This document shows positions 22,791 to 35,060 of a stretch of DNA of 64,000 nt, piece after piece. This DNA is from Symsagittifera roscoffensis (lineage: Eukaryota > Xenacoelomorpha > Acoela > Convolutidae). The stretch spans positions 18,117,623 to 18,181,622 of the forward strand of contig NC_087065.1 of assembly GCF_963678635.1 (NCBI RefSeq). The letters are read 5' to 3'. The first letter of the stretch is position 1, and the number at the start of each line of letters is the position of its first letter. The notes under the pieces were generated by a model that saw only the letters and a program-made list of their open reading frames with translations, did not search any database and was not told where the DNA came from. The translations under genes and the position numbers were made by a program.

Positions 22791-23089
22791 TTCTGCCCTC
22801 CGGAATAGTTTTAAATCAGCGTTTAATTGGATTTGGTGTTTGGGTTTAGCCAAAAAATTCAAATCTGCTGAATTGCATGAAAATACAAGTTCATGTCCAT
22901 CAAAGATTATCTGTACTTTCTTCATTTCTTCTAATGGCAACAGTACATGCTTCAGCGTAGCCTGTTTGCCTAATTGAAAGGATTTTCGATGCTGCGATTG
23001 TTCCTTGCTACTTAACAGTGTGATGACTTGAATCGGATTTCTCAAATCGATATAGTGAGCATTTTTACTTTTATGGTATTTGTTAATAG

Positions 23090-23400
23090 TTTATTTCGTA
23101 TTTCGCCTTACGCTCATCAAAATTTTACTAAATCAAGTTAAAAGTACCAGGCGAGTTATAACCCGTCGCCATAAATTCAGAAAAATGAACACGCTTCACG
23201 ATACCTGGATTGGATCAAAAGAAAGAACAAAACGATGTTTAAACTTTCAGATAAAAGAGTTTTCATTTGAGCAGGTTTCTGAATCTCGGGTATTCCGCAT
23301 GTTAAGACCTCTTGTTTTTTGGGATTCACCATCTCCTTAATTCGAATTTGGTGGTTCTCTCTGCTATTGCAATGTTTTGGACATCAGTCGTGGTTTGTGC
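23090..23400. mobile_element. LTR-end fragment related to the element 2 LTR
   Basis: The stretch 23140-23320 resembles 27190-27370. Both have 'GCGAGTTATAACC / GCGAGTGATTACC', 'GAAAAATGAACACGCTTCACG / GAAAAATGAACTAGCTTCACG', a Trp-like GGATTGGAT phrase, and then TTTCTGAATCTCGGGTATTCC versus TTTCTTAATCTCGGGATATTCC. It therefore contains the end of an LTR plus the adjacent internal polypurine region of a related element. It sits in the middle of element 1. Confidence 0.5.
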
Positions 23401-23559
23401 TGATATAGGTTGCGCTGTTTGAAGTTTCGCACTGTACAGCAATTGTTCGCCAATGTTTAGAAAAAATTCTTGATCTGTCAAAACTTCTAAATCGAGACAT
23501 TAGGGTAAGTTTTTATCCGCCTTTGTCAAAAATCCATGGCGATCTCTTCAGAGCTCAAT

Positions 23560-24100
23560 TTGATTTTGATTTGCACACTGTCAATTGTTTTCAATCCCGA
23601 TTAGATTTATCAGCAGAAACTACTTACTAATGAAAATTTTCAGGCTTTTCGGCTTTCTAAACCTCTCATACGTGCTGAAACTTACGAGCGGAATGCTACT
23701 CACGCTGTTCAACAGCCACGTTACCGAATAACCATTCAATTGTAATTTTTCTGTGAATTATTTGTGTTTCTTAGTGGAGATTACGTTGATGTGTTCCGCC
23801 ATTTTAATTCAGCGACAATTCGCTTGATATGACTAGAGTTTTCACAAGTCAGACAATTACCGCAGTTCTTTGCCCAATGAACCCTTTTCCATATAGTTGA
23901 CATTTGATCGTGAAATGTTCACACTTATTTGGTCTTGTGGTGCAAGTTCTTGCTCGATCACTTGAACCTTGTTCCCTATATTGGTTCCCTTGGTGTCGCG
24001 TTTCACTCCAGTCACTGCGACTATCAATGCTCCGGTTAATGTTTTCACTACCAAACGACATCTTAAACAGACCTAATCTGCGAATCTATCAGAGTTTTTG
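23560..24100 (-). pseudogene. Possible gag-protease remnant of element 1
   Basis: The minus strand near 23640-23740 reads a Ser-rich stretch (LLNSVSSIPLVSFSTYERF) that resembles an aspartic-protease 'DTGSS..L.S' region with the Asp lost. At 23849-24061 there is a Cys/Gly-containing peptide, KCQLYGKGF, weakly like a CCHC knuckle lacking its His. Order (gag knuckle, protease, RT, RNase H on -) agrees with a gypsy element. Confidence 0.35.
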
Positions 24101-26595
24101 TTTCATTCCTCCGTATGGCTGCTGTTCGTGGCGTTTTTCCTTCTTCCTCAATTCTAATGACCGTTTTTCGTGAAGTAACCGACCTAAAGGATTCGCGTTG
24201 TTCATCTCTTTGTACCCAATTGTCCTGCGAAGCTCAATTCTAAGACTAACTCAACTAAGCCTTGAAGCACTAGGTGATCCTTTAGGTCTTGAAAATCTTG
24301 TGGTTACGCTTTCAGTGCGAGTTGCTGCAAATCTCCATGAAGTCTGTGAATTTTTACCTACCTGCTGCAAGCGGCGCGCTACCCGTCCTCAGAAGACCCT
24401 TAGTTTTCGATAAGCTTTAGCGGTCTCATCTTACCTATTAGTAGTAGCCACTGGAAGGGAACCGTAAAACTCTATTGCAGAGTTTTGCAATCTTTATGAG
24501 GAATAAAGCGGCCGATCATGAGTTTTGGTTCTACTTACTGTACGTTTCCCAATATGTCGTTCGGCTATTAATTGAAAATGTCTTAAGTAGCTTTTGAAGT
24601 GATTGGAACTTTGAATGCCTCCGGTTATAATGGATACCGAACTCTTGTCGTTGCCATGATTAACTTCCACCTTACTCAATTAATATCCAAGTTATCCCTG
24701 TAGTTGCTGTATTTGTAGATCTCACCCAATGATTTCAGATCACAATAACGTTTTTTGCAGTCCCTCAACTACAGTTTGTTTGCTGTTATTCCCGAAAATG
24801 ATCAGTAATTTTGAGCAGTTATAGGGATTTTCAGCTCATTTTTTTCTCAAGTTTTTTCAAAAATCAATCTAGTTATTTAATTTTTTTCCATTTGTCTTTT
24901 TCTGTTTACTTTTGGAATTACGTTTTTATACCAATTTTTATAAAGACTAAAGATGTATATTGTTTGAGTTCAGATCTGCAAGCAAACTCTGAAAAAATGT
25001 TTTGGATTAAAAGCTCAGTTAAGCAGGCACAATTTCAAATGTGGTTTTGTCAAAGCTAATTGAAAACAGTTATATTTTTTGTCGAGAAAGTCAAACTTGG
25101 ACAGCCCCCAAAACTGCATTATTTGTTTTTTTTTTTGCCTGAAGAAGTGAAAATTGTTGATAACAATCCCAACAAAACTTCCCCCAAAATTTTATTGTTT
25201 CAAAGCTTCCCACAAACTCCGTTGAAAAATTCCTGACTTTGAAAGATGAAACAGAATAAAATGCTGAAATTGTGCAACTTTGATCATGCCGTAAACTTTT
25301 TAATTGATATAGCTAAAGGTTTTCTTGTATTTAGAATTATTAGGTGTAATGATATTATTGATTAATTCTAGCTTTGATCTTGGCTGATAATACTAGTAGA
25401 AGTTATCAAGAATTTTTATGGTCAAGTTTACATAGATTTTTACACTATTCGATGGTTGTTTTTGATAAAGCTTTCTAAATTAACTGTATTTTTTTCCTGC
25501 ATGCAGTGTTTGTCTGAATAGTAAGCAGACGCGTTCCTTATGCCGATCCTTTCATGTAAGACTATTTATAGGAAGTGAAAGCTGTTAAAATTAAAAAAAA
25601 AAACCGGAAAATAGGGACCAGATGATAAATTTTAATTTCAAAAACACGAAAATGTCTTATGAAAAGGTGCATTATCAATCAAACTGTTCTGGTATGTTCT
25701 GGTATGTTCGCAATTTGAAATTAATGCAATGAAAGCTAAAAAAAATAATTGAAATTACTCATTTTAAATTGAGTTGAATTGAACCGATGATTTTATTTAC
25801 AGTTTTTTAAAAATTGGTGCGATTGATACAGTTTGTTCAGTTAGCAGCAAGTAAGATCGAAGTTGAGGGCAGATCAAATGTTAGCAGTAATTGATATTGA
25901 ACTCGCTGGTTATAGCCTAGTACACAAAATCTTATTATAAAACACGACTGTAAATATAACTGGAATTCTTAAGCAAAACGCGGAATTTGTTTAAAGTTTG
26001 CGGATTCTGCTTAGAGTTGCGGTCTCCGAAACAGCTCTATTTTACTATCCACATATTTTTTATTCGTTTGTGGTTTCCATGAGATCAGATCCATCTGGTT
26101 TCTCAACCAGATGTCAAGAATTGCTCAATGAAACCAGTTCGAACATAGCAATAATAAATGTGTATATCGAACTCCGAACTGTTTGAAGTAGACATAATTT
26201 TCAAAAACAAGGCCAGAAGGATCAAACTTTTTTTAGGCCAGAAGGATCAAACGTAATGTGAGAAGCCAAAAAATGTCCGATTCTCAATCTCATTTTTTTT
26301 TCGATTTTTCGACTAAAAATGGCTTGGATAACATTGTTTTCGTCGGGCGTTCGTTCCACATGGCATTGATTCCCCCGTTCCAAACCTTGAAAATGATCAA
26401 AGTTCTAACTGCTGGTGTGTTTTTTTTCCCGCCGCAAGTCAAGAAACACAAACATCTTTCATTTAAAGCCCTTTCAGGCGAATTTCAATCCATCATTAAA
26501 AACCTTGATATTTTTTCTTCGTTCAAAGGTACCTGGTTTGAACTCTGGTATATCAGACAGAATATTTCATTCAAACTTGCGAAGAAAGTTTTTGC
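24100..26595. other. No supported gene
   Basis: AT-rich sequence with short, low-complexity open frames. The + frame at 26258-26605 (115 codons) runs into the LTR at 26596 and has no recognisable domain. I see no splice-bounded exon with protein-like composition. Confidence 0.4.
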
Positions 26596-27317
26596 TGGGT
26601 CCTAGTTGGACAACTAAGGAACGGTGGTTTAAGTAAAGGTGTGAATTAAAAGGGTACGAACTACGCTAAACTAATTGTTGCAGTTAGACTAAAGCCGAAT
26701 TAAAATGTAAGTTGAATTTAAAAAGTCTGATCGTTCGGAAAAAAAAGCTAAAAAATGAGCTGTGGTCAACCAAAAGCTACATCGCTTTTGGCAGGTATTT
26801 GATTAGTAAGTTATAACAGCTCTGACACTTAATGGTTGTTAGGCAGTACCGTAAAACGGTAAGCCAAATTTGATCATGATTTATAGATACTTCTTATAAC
26901 CACTTGAAATTTTGTTCAAAACAATCCTAATTCCTTTTCACAATCAAAAACAAAATATGATTTAGTAAAACACATGAAAAAAAGAAAACATTTCAGCACC
27001 AAAGGTGGTGATTGAAGAAGCTGACTTGATACTAGCACTTACAATCGTTCAGCTATAACCAACAACACTGTTAAAACTAAAGCGACTAATAAGTACGACT
27101 AAATTTCAGCAGAAAAAAATAATGATTTTCCATGATAGCAGGTCAGGATCCTTTAAAATACGGGTTGTTTTAGTAAAAGTAGGTAAAAGAACCCTGCGAG
27201 TGATTACCTGTCCCATAAAAAAAATAGAAAAATGAACTAGCTTCACGGTTCCTGGGTTGGATTAAAAAAGTGTACAAAACGATAATTACCTAAAGGTGTT
27301 AGGTTTATGAATTTTCA
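26596..27317 (-). mobile_element. 3' LTR of gypsy element 2
   Basis: This ~722-bp direct repeat matches 33056-33777. On the minus strand the LTR starts TGAAAATTC and ends CTAGGACCCA, giving the TG...CA ends expected of LTRs. The copies differ by scattered substitutions and small indels, so insertion is old. On the internal side the minus strand reads AAGAAACCCCCACAAC just before the LTR, a possible degenerate polypurine tract. Flanking bases on the two sides of the element do not show a clear target duplication. Confidence 0.8.
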
Positions 27318-27602
27318 GTTGTGGGGGTTTCTTAATCTCGGGATATTCCAAATGTTAAGTCCACTTGGCCTTTTGGGTTGACCAAACCCTCAACTCGTTT
27401 CTGGTCATTGGTCGGCTCAAAACGTCTTTATTGTCGGTGATTGATTCGAGGTGGATTCACTGTTCAAATGGGGTTAGATTTACTTCAGAGTGTTGAGATG
27501 GAACGTCGGTGGGGCTAAAAGAAACGTAGTGACATGCGAGTTGAATGTTGTTCTCCTGGGAGAACCTTAACGGGTGGTGGGGTCGTTCATTCAATGTGAC
27601 TG

Positions 27603-28374
27603 TTGGGGGAAGCAAGGTCTATTACACCGGGACACCAAGATGGCTCTTCTATCGTGACCGCTTCTTATGGATCAGTTCTGGGAGTATTGATTGACGAGGT
27701 CTCAAGTTTAATTGGATGGTCGTTCAAATCTCTTTCTACCAAACGTATGAAAATAAGTTCTCCCAGAAAGTGTGGGGGTTGTCGAGATCTCAAAAGTCTC
27801 GTATTGTGGCGGATTGTCCTAGCATGTTTAGCCGGCGGAGTTTTCTTGAGAGCCCATAGTTTTCGGTACGACGAGTTTCGAAGATGTTACTTGTGGTTGA
27901 TAAGGCTTAGACGAGGTTCCTAGAATAGATGTGTTATCCAAGTCTATGGTAATCGGAGATGACGTATTATAAGTAGTAGGACTTTTTGCTTCTGCGTTGG
28001 TAGCTTCTTCTTGTCTAATAGGAGAAACGACTGTTGCTTTAGCAGGATTCAGCTCAGATGCTGCTTGATCAGCAGACTTGAGCGGCGTTTTTTGCAGTGC
28101 TGCTGCAGTGTTCATCTCTTACAGAGATTGCTGAAGATTTAGGTCTGGAGATGGCAGGGCTTGGTTGTCCCCACTTCGGGATCTCGTCTTTACTGCCAGG
28201 AGAGGATTGGGGCATCGAGGTCGGAAGAATTTCTTGAATTTCGTTAAAGGCCGGTAAGTCGCTCGAGTTGTCCTCAGACGAGGCTTCAAGATTAGGTCTG
28301 GCTCCCACCGTGGATGAATCAGGAGTACTAATAACTACCCAGTCAGGGTCTGTTTCTGTCATCCCAGGCTGCAA
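27603..28374 (-). pseudogene. Ser/Pro-rich 3' ORF of gypsy element 2
   Basis: Two overlapping minus-strand frames (28069-28374 and 27828-28115) follow the integrase region and precede the 3' LTR. Both are Ser, Pro, Thr and Asp rich, with VVISTPDSSTVGARPN and SSPITIDLDNTS, and would be disordered. A second, unrelated-looking gypsy remnant at 47.7-48.8 kb has the same arrangement: integrase, then a Ser-rich ORF with VVVIPDSPQKSSHDSS. The frame change means it is broken here. Confidence 0.5.
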
Positions 28375-28879
28375 TTAAACTCGCAGTTTGGCCTTCTGTG
28401 CCTCCTCTTCTTCTCTATGAAGTGTCTCCCTCGAGCCGTACATCGCCCCATTTCTGCGAGCAATATTCAGTTCCTCGAATTCCGTCTGTTAGTTTTGGGC
28501 AACCTGGCGTGGCCTAGAGCTCTTAAATGACGTTTTTCTTGATGTCAACATCGGGCCTTGGTTGCATAAAATTTCTGTAACTCGCCTTTCTTTCTCACCC
28601 TCGCTGGCCATCTAGTTGTGTAGGTTTTGTCGTTTTTATAGCTAAATCGGATTTACGTAAGATTTTTCCGTTCTTAAGCGTAACCGAATGCTCGGATTCT
28701 CTGAAAAGCTCATCCGTATGTTTTTGTTGAATGGTTTAAGGTTTTGGATTTTGAATTTTACAGAGTTTTGATATCTTATCCGGCATTTTTTTGTAGACTT
28801 TGTAAGTCCTAGTGCCGCTCGTTTTTGGGTTTTTTTTCCAAAAAACTGACTGGGGATCCTGCACTTGAAGAAACCTATT

Positions 28880-29450
28880 TGGTTACATTTTAAAACTCAT
28901 CCGATGGTGTATTGGAGCCGTCTAACTCGGCGTCTTTGATACGGTCAGATGTGTCCCAGTCCTCTCTCCTGTCTCGGCACATCATTCTTCTTTCTGAATC
29001 TAAGCAACGCCTTATTTGATCCCAGTTTCAGTTTTGTTTTGGCGGAGGTTTTACTAGGTTATGCCACAAGGTTTTTGCTGTCCTGCTAAAATGGGCTTCG
29101 AATGTGTTGCAATTTATCAATTGCTGTTTAAGAGTCCTAAGACAATTCAGAATTTTAGCATAGCAATTACTAGCGATGGTTTTGGTTTTTCTTGAGCCAT
29201 CACGAATAATTTTTCTTTGATAAACTTAATGAACCATTCTACCAAAATTAGGGCTCTGTGGTCGCCGAATGGGCTAAAAACTAAGTTAGGGTTATGTTCT
29301 CGGCAGAACTCTTTTTTTCCTTAGCTATAAATCCGGTGCTTTGATCCGCTCGAATATTTCAGCGCTATGTAGTTTTGTATGATTTTTTTAAATAGTTTTC
29401 GCCAAAGTGCTTGAAATGGTTTGTGGCGACGGGAACGTAGAAAACAACGA
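28880..29450 (-). pseudogene. Integrase core and C-terminal part, gypsy element 2
   Basis: The minus strand at 29150-29330 reads FCREHNPNLVFSPFGDHRAL followed by VEWFIKFIKEK. This is the gypsy integrase region normally seen as 'FC...GI...SP..HP/DHRGNG.VER..R..K', including the catalytic Glu of VEW. Upstream peptides towards 29450 hold the 'D.G..F' part in a different frame. At 28900-29000 a charged tail, CRDRREDWDTSDRIKDAE, follows. The frame is broken several times. Confidence 0.6.
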
Positions 29451-29477
29451 CGGGTGTTTTTAGGCTAGCTAGGATAA

Positions 29478-30250
29478 CTAGGCGTCATTCAAAGTGTGAG
29501 CCCGCGTTAACTTGTAAATTGTATTTACAAAATTTATATTAGTTTTACAATTGGGCATTATAGTTTTTACAAATTTTGGAATAATTCTTCTTGATTTTTT
29601 TTTCAAGATAAAGTATTTATTGGTTAAAAGGGCCCTGAATCTTGTATCGAATATTTCTTGCAATTTAAAAAGAAATAGATTAGAATAAGATTGTTGGTCT
29701 TCTTTCTTTGGAGAAGATGGAGTAATAGGGTTTTTTTCAGCAAGGATTTCATGGGTGTTCGATTTGTCCAGCGTTTTCGTTTGACATTGATTCTGATTTT
29801 TATCGGTTCTACCAGTTTGGCGTTTAATACAAAGTCGACTGTTTGGCTTTTTGGAGAACACAATTGTGTACGGTTTCGAGAATTTTGACACACGTAGAAA
29901 TTGGTTCGGCCGTTAATAGTTTGAAGCTGTTCAGCAGCCTATTGGGTTAATTGTTATTTTTCTATTTCTTTTGTGGTTTGATCTCATTGTTTTTTTGTAC
30001 AAATTATTTTGCAGCATCCCTTCACACTTTGAAAGCTGTCCGAAATGAACTGCTCCCCATGAGTATTTAATTGGGGTTTTGTGTTTGCTTTATCAAAGCC
30101 TAATAACATCCCTATAATATCCACTGATACTATAACGAATGCTCTGTCGTCCACTAAAATTGGTGTTGATTTGTTTGCAGGGTGACGTGAAAAAGAGTCC
30201 AGAAAGCCCCATGTCTTTCCCTGGCATAATCTCGACTGAAAACTTGCAAG
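29478..30250 (-). pseudogene. RNase H-integrase spacer of gypsy element 2
   Basis: The minus-strand frame 29478-29891 is Lys/Asn rich without a clear motif. The sequence to 30250 contains SFSRHPANKSTPILVDDRAF, which may belong to the integrase N-terminal half. It is assigned to the element only because it lies between readable RNase H and integrase core segments on the same strand. Confidence 0.35.
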
Positions 30251-30279
30251 GGAGTATTTATGGGCCCATCGCGTTAATC

Positions 30280-31350
30280 TTGATTGGGTTGTTTTAGAGT
30301 ATCGGTCGTCTCTTTATACCCCAATCAGTGCTTTATGGTCGGTTAGGATTTTAAATTTTGACCCTAATAGATAGTTTTTAAAGTGGTCCAATAACAAACT
30401 AGTCCTAGCAGTTCTAATTCAATTGTGCTGTATTTTATCTCAGCTATTTTTAGGAAACGAGATGCAAACGCTATAATCTTTCAAAATCCATTCTGGTTTC
30501 GTTCTATTGAAGCTTCAAGTCCCGGATGCAGAGCGTCCCATTTAACTCTAGTTTTTATTGAGACGTCGAAGTAATGATTCATTACTGATTTAGAAATTTC
30601 TGTTTTTATTTTCTCGAAGGCTGCTTGATGTTCTTTTGTCCAAAAGAAATAATAAATTTTTGCAATAATTTTCTGAACGGCGATGAGAGTGTCGCTAAGT
30701 TAGAGTTGAAATTTTTGAACTGATATATCGGTCCTATTAGTGATCTATTACCTTTTATGCATCTGTTTCCTTCGGATTTTTAATTGTGTCGGCTTTGTGT
30801 TTCAGAGGTTTTGTTCCGAGGTTGTTGTTTATTTTAAACCCCAACCATTCGATTTTGTGTGTTAACAACTTGCACTTTTCCCATTTAACGGACAAACCCT
30901 CATAGTTTTCAAGATAAATTTTTCAAGATTTTAAAAACTGTTTTGCTGAAGTCACAGACTGTTCCAATAGTAGCTAATAATATATAATCTAAATAGCAAT
31001 GGGTAATTGATATTTTCCCCACAAGCATATCCATACCACGTTTGAATTCGTTGGGCTTATCGCCGTCCGTAAAATTCTGTTTTCAACGGCAAAAGCCTGT
31101 AGCATCTACACCCACACACTGAAAGTTAGAATGGCTACTTGCTTTAGAAGATAGTGGGATCTATCAATGAAAACCATATCAAGTTTGCAGTACATCCGCT
31201 TTTTATAAGTGCCACATTATCTATGACCTCGAATTAACTTGTCATTTGATAACGGTTTCTTTAGATTTATTTATTTATTAAATTAACTGAACCGTCTCGT
31301 TTAGCGGTTACTAAAACAGGGCTGATAAAGAATCCTCGAAGCAATTCGAT
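30280..31350 (-). pseudogene. RT and RNase H of gypsy element 2
   Basis: On the minus strand in order: SPVLVTAKRDGSV near 31310 (RT fingers), HCYLDYILLATIG near 30970-31005 (catalytic box with the second Asp replaced by Tyr), KWEKCKLLTHKIEWLGF near 30860 ('EKC.F....I.FLG'), and IIAFASRFLKIAEIKYSTIE near 30430 (RNase H). Stops and frame changes occur between motifs. The YLDD-to-YLDY change alone would abolish polymerase activity. Confidence 0.7.
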
Positions 31351-31473
31351 AATTGTTCTATGTGTCGGTCTTTTAGGAGTTGGTCAACGCATATTTTTAC
31401 TTTTGAAATTGGTGTATTGGAATTCGTTTTCCCTTTACCTGACAGGATTTCAATTGTTCCAAAAATTAAGTAT

Positions 31474-31785
31474 TTACCTTAAAATTTCTGGATCTACTAA
31501 TTGTTGCAGTAAAACTTGGAAATTGTTTAGGAATAAGTTCTGTAAACTCTCATTGTTTGACGTTTTTAACGGTTGAAATGGTAGGTTCGTCAGATTCAAA
31601 TCGGGGTTTGTACTGTTCTGCAGTGCTGTATGATTGGTTTGGGTAGATTTGACTGTTTTGCCTAAGTAAAAGGGCTGGAAATTGTGGACTGGAACTTTGA
31701 TGCCCAAGTTTGGAAGGTTGTCGTTTACAAGAGATTTTATTCGGCTCACTCGATAATGAATAGCTTCTGATCGTTTGCTATCCAT
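31474..31785 (-). pseudogene. Pre-RT segment of gypsy element 2
   Basis: A 103-codon minus-strand frame lies between gag and RT. It contains FYLGKTVKSTQTNHTALQ and is Asn/Gln rich. It may be the protease-RT linker of the polyprotein. No DTG/DSG protease box was found. Confidence 0.35.
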
Positions 31786-32807
31786 TCAATAGACTGAATT
31801 TGTAATATTTTTCTTCCTATCACTTTATCATGAACCCGATCCCTTGGTTTGTGTGCTCAGTGGTTTGTTCCCTGGCGATCTGTATTTCAGCCTCAAACGG
31901 GTTATTGTCTACCAGGGATAACTTTAGTGTTTTCTTTTTTCTTGACCTTCCTGGGAGAGTACCGTTCTGATACCATCTTCTTCTCTATCTTGTGTGTTGT
32001 AAACTTCAGTTTCTTTGTCAATTACCAATGTTCCAAAAATTTCTAGGTTCATACGAAATTCTAGATCTGTATTATTGTCCTTGAATTGACTTGCTTCTTC
32101 GGCATCTACGTTTGCTTGGTCGACGATGTTGTCTTGGACCTTTGGTCTTCCTCCACTTCTGCTGTGTTTTGCGATGTCACCCTTTCTTCCACTGTTTTTA
32201 CATGATTTTTCTCTAGCTTTTTTGAATGGTTGCCTGCAATTTTCACACTTCTAAATTTCTGATATGTTTAGGGTTAGTTCTTTTTAAAAAATGATAATCA
32301 TGCTCGTGAAATATGCATCTTGGTTATTTAGGTACTTCTGGTAGATTCAGGATCCTTTTTCATGGACGAGTACACAAGGTTTCAGGAGTTGAAGATTTGA
32401 TACAGAGTTTTTTTGTATCTTCACCTTTCTCAAGTTTGTTATAAGGACTTCCATCGCCACTTCTGCCTCTAGTTCTCCCCAACTACAGTTTTTTGCCAGT
32501 TCTGTCATGGTTTTATGGAATTTTCTAAACTTTCGTTATCTTTTTTGACTCTACCGAAAAACTTAAAACGCTCCTGTTAAAGTTTTGCTCCTGATACGAA
32601 AGTTGTTTTGAGCACCTGCCAGAATTTCGCGAAGTTTATATCAAGGATTTTTTTTGCTGGATTTTTATGGCAAAACAATTTGGACCCTCTCTGCCTAATG
32701 CTAGATAAAGCTGAGATGTGATCTTTTTGTCGACGTCTCCGATTGTAGTCTGTTAAACTTGTTGATGTCTTCTAGTCTGCGTCTTTTTACTTCTTCGGTA
32801 CAATTCT

Positions 32808-33038
32808 TTAGCAGTGCTGTATATCTCGCCTCTCTGTATATCTCGCCTCTCTAATAGAAGCGTACTTTGGTTCGCGTTCTGGTAGGTTGATGATATTGTC
32901 ATTTTCTACGGAATCTTTTGCTATAATTGTGAGGTGGAACTTTTCTGCCAATTTTTTCCAATCTTGAGGGATTTTATTTGATGGATGATTCCAGAAGAAT
33001 TCCAATTCTCGCAAATTTAAATCAGTTGACTGCGCCAT
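32808..33038 (-). pseudogene. Start of gag in gypsy element 2
   Basis: The ATG at 33038 lies 18 bases inside the 5' LTR boundary (33056) and opens a 76-codon frame beginning MAQSTDLNLRELEFFWNHPS, charged and helical as gag matrix regions are. The frame closes at 32808, and gag cannot be followed clearly further, so it is truncated or frameshifted. The close spacing to the LTR leaves little room for a normal primer binding site. Confidence 0.5.
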
Positions 33039-33055
33039 GTAAAGAAATCCTCTTT

Positions 33056-33777
33056 TGGGTCCTAGTTAGACAACTAAGAAACGGTGGTCAAAGTAGAGGT
33101 GAGAGATAAAAGGGTTAGATAAAACTACTCCAAAATAATTGTTTAAGTTAAACTAAAACGGAGTTAAAAGCTAAGTTGAATTAAAAAGGTCTGATCGTTC
33201 TGAAACAAGGCTAACATATGAAAAGGGTCATCCAGAAGCTACATCGCTTTTGTCAGGTACTTGATTAGTAAGTTGTCAGAGCCGTCGCACACAATGGTTG
33301 TATATCAGAACTGAAAACAGTGAATCAATGTGATCATGACTTATAGATGCTTCACAAAACCCCTTGAAAGCTTATTCAATATAATTCTAACTCCTGATCA
33401 CCGGTGGGGATAAAATAAACAAAAGAAGATTTAGTAAAATACATGACAGAAAGATAAAATCTTAGCACCAAAGGTGGTGATAGAAGAAGCTGACTTGATA
33501 CTAGCACTCGTGCAGCTATAACCAACAACAGTGCTAAAACTAAAACGACCAATAAATACGACTAAATTTCAGCAGAAATAAGCAATGATTTTCCATGATA
33601 GCAGGTCAGGATCCGTTAAAATACGGGTTGTTTTACTAAAAGTAGGTAAATGAACCCTGCGAGTTATTACCTGTCCCATAAAATCAGAAAAATGAACTAG
33701 CTTCACGATTCCTGGGTTGGATTAAAGAAGTGTACAAAGCGATATTTACCTAAAGGTATTAGATTTAAGAATTTTCA
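33056..33777 (-). mobile_element. 5' LTR of gypsy element 2
   Basis: Partner of the repeat at 26596-27317 with the same length (about 722 bp) and TG...CA ends on the minus strand. Shared landmarks include GGTGGTGATNGAAGAAGCTGACTTG and TTTCCATGATAGCAGGTCAGGATCC. The pair delimits a 7.2 kb element. Divergence between the two LTRs indicates an old insertion. Confidence 0.8.
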
Positions 33778-34197
33778 GTTGAGGAGGGTCAAGGATTTCA
33801 AGCAAGAAGGTAAGTAGCAGTTTCAACTTTCACCCTTTCCACGTTTTCACCCTTTACAAAATTCTAAAGAAATTTGAAACAATCAGAACTTCATAAGTGG
33901 AAAACCCCTCTGTGGGCTTTTTCTTGTTCGTTTTCATTTGAAATCAGTGATGACTTTTGTTTTCATTATTCGCCTTTTGAATTTCAATTTCCTAACTTGC
34001 TGATTTTTCGAGGTAGTTTTTATGTAGACAAATAAGATAGAGCAGGCTTGAATGTGTGCATAGTCGGCTGCTCTAAATTCAAACAAGAATGCTATAAGTT
34101 AAACCTGATCACGCACATGCCGTGTTCTCAATTGCTGTTTTTTTTGCAGAGCTGGGAAAAAATTACTTCTGATCATTTTTAGCTTTTTACTTACAAA

Positions 34198-34394
34198 ATG
34201 AGAAATAGTTTGTGCTCAGTTTTTGTGGTTTTAGTCTTTGCAGTTGGCTTGTTTGAAGGCTTCAAAGTTCAAGTACGCGCACCTGGTTGTAGAGAACCGT
34301 TTTCTGAAGTGGAGGAGATTCCTGGAAAATGTTTTCATCTCAGTGACAAGAACTTTTTTGAGATGAAACGAGCCAGAAAATACTGTACAAAAAA
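34198..34394 (+). CDS. C-type lectin gene, exon 1 (signal peptide and first Cys)
   Basis: The ATG at 34198 opens a secreted protein start with a strong hydrophobic signal segment (LCSVFVVLVFAVGLFEG), followed by the start of a C-type lectin fold (Cys in APGCREPF, KCFHLS, KYCTKK). The exon ends before GTGAGT at 34395 in phase 2. The next exon (36676) continues the lectin sequence in that phase. The intron between is 2.3 kb and holds a foldback transposon. The protein would be extracellular and probably binds a carbohydrate or other ligand, but the usual Ca-binding EPN/QPD and WND motifs are not evident. Confidence 0.7.
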
Positions 34395-35060
34395 GTGAGT
34401 TGCTTGTTCGCTCAGGACTTATCGAACTTTTTGTGACTCTTTTGCTTATAAGTCAAATAGTCAAAAATATAATACTCAATACACTTTCGTTTTTCATAGA
34501 GCTGCAACCACTAGAAGGTTATCAAAATGATCAATCACTCGATTCCTAACGAGGCATCTCTGTGGTGTCTGATTTTGAGGAAAAGTACGCTCGAATCCTA
34601 AAATACTTTGGATCCTCCGTTGGTTTTCTACAGTCGCGAATGGATTCTTTTTTTTGTTCATGCGTTGGATAAATACTTCCATTTTTCAATTGTTGTTTTG
34701 TATAAAATTAACGCTTTCCGAAAAAAAAACATGAACGCCCTCCTCCATTTCTGAGGAGGGATTTGGTTGCAAAAAATCACCATTTTCCTCAGTTGTTTTT
34801 GGCGAACGGTTCGCAAACTTAAGTTGGGCATATGAATCATGCTAATCTTTTACGTCCACTTTAACCCGCTTATTGTTTTCATTAAAATACGTTTTTTGCT
34901 CAGGGCTCTGCAACTAAACTGGCATTACCCATCAGTAGCTTCATTTTGAAATGGGGAAAGCTGCAAGCGAATAGATCGAAATCAAGTCAGTAGAGAGCGT
35001 CCGGTTGCTTTGCAAATTGCACGGAAAGACCAGATTAGAAAGATAAACAAGATTTGTTTT

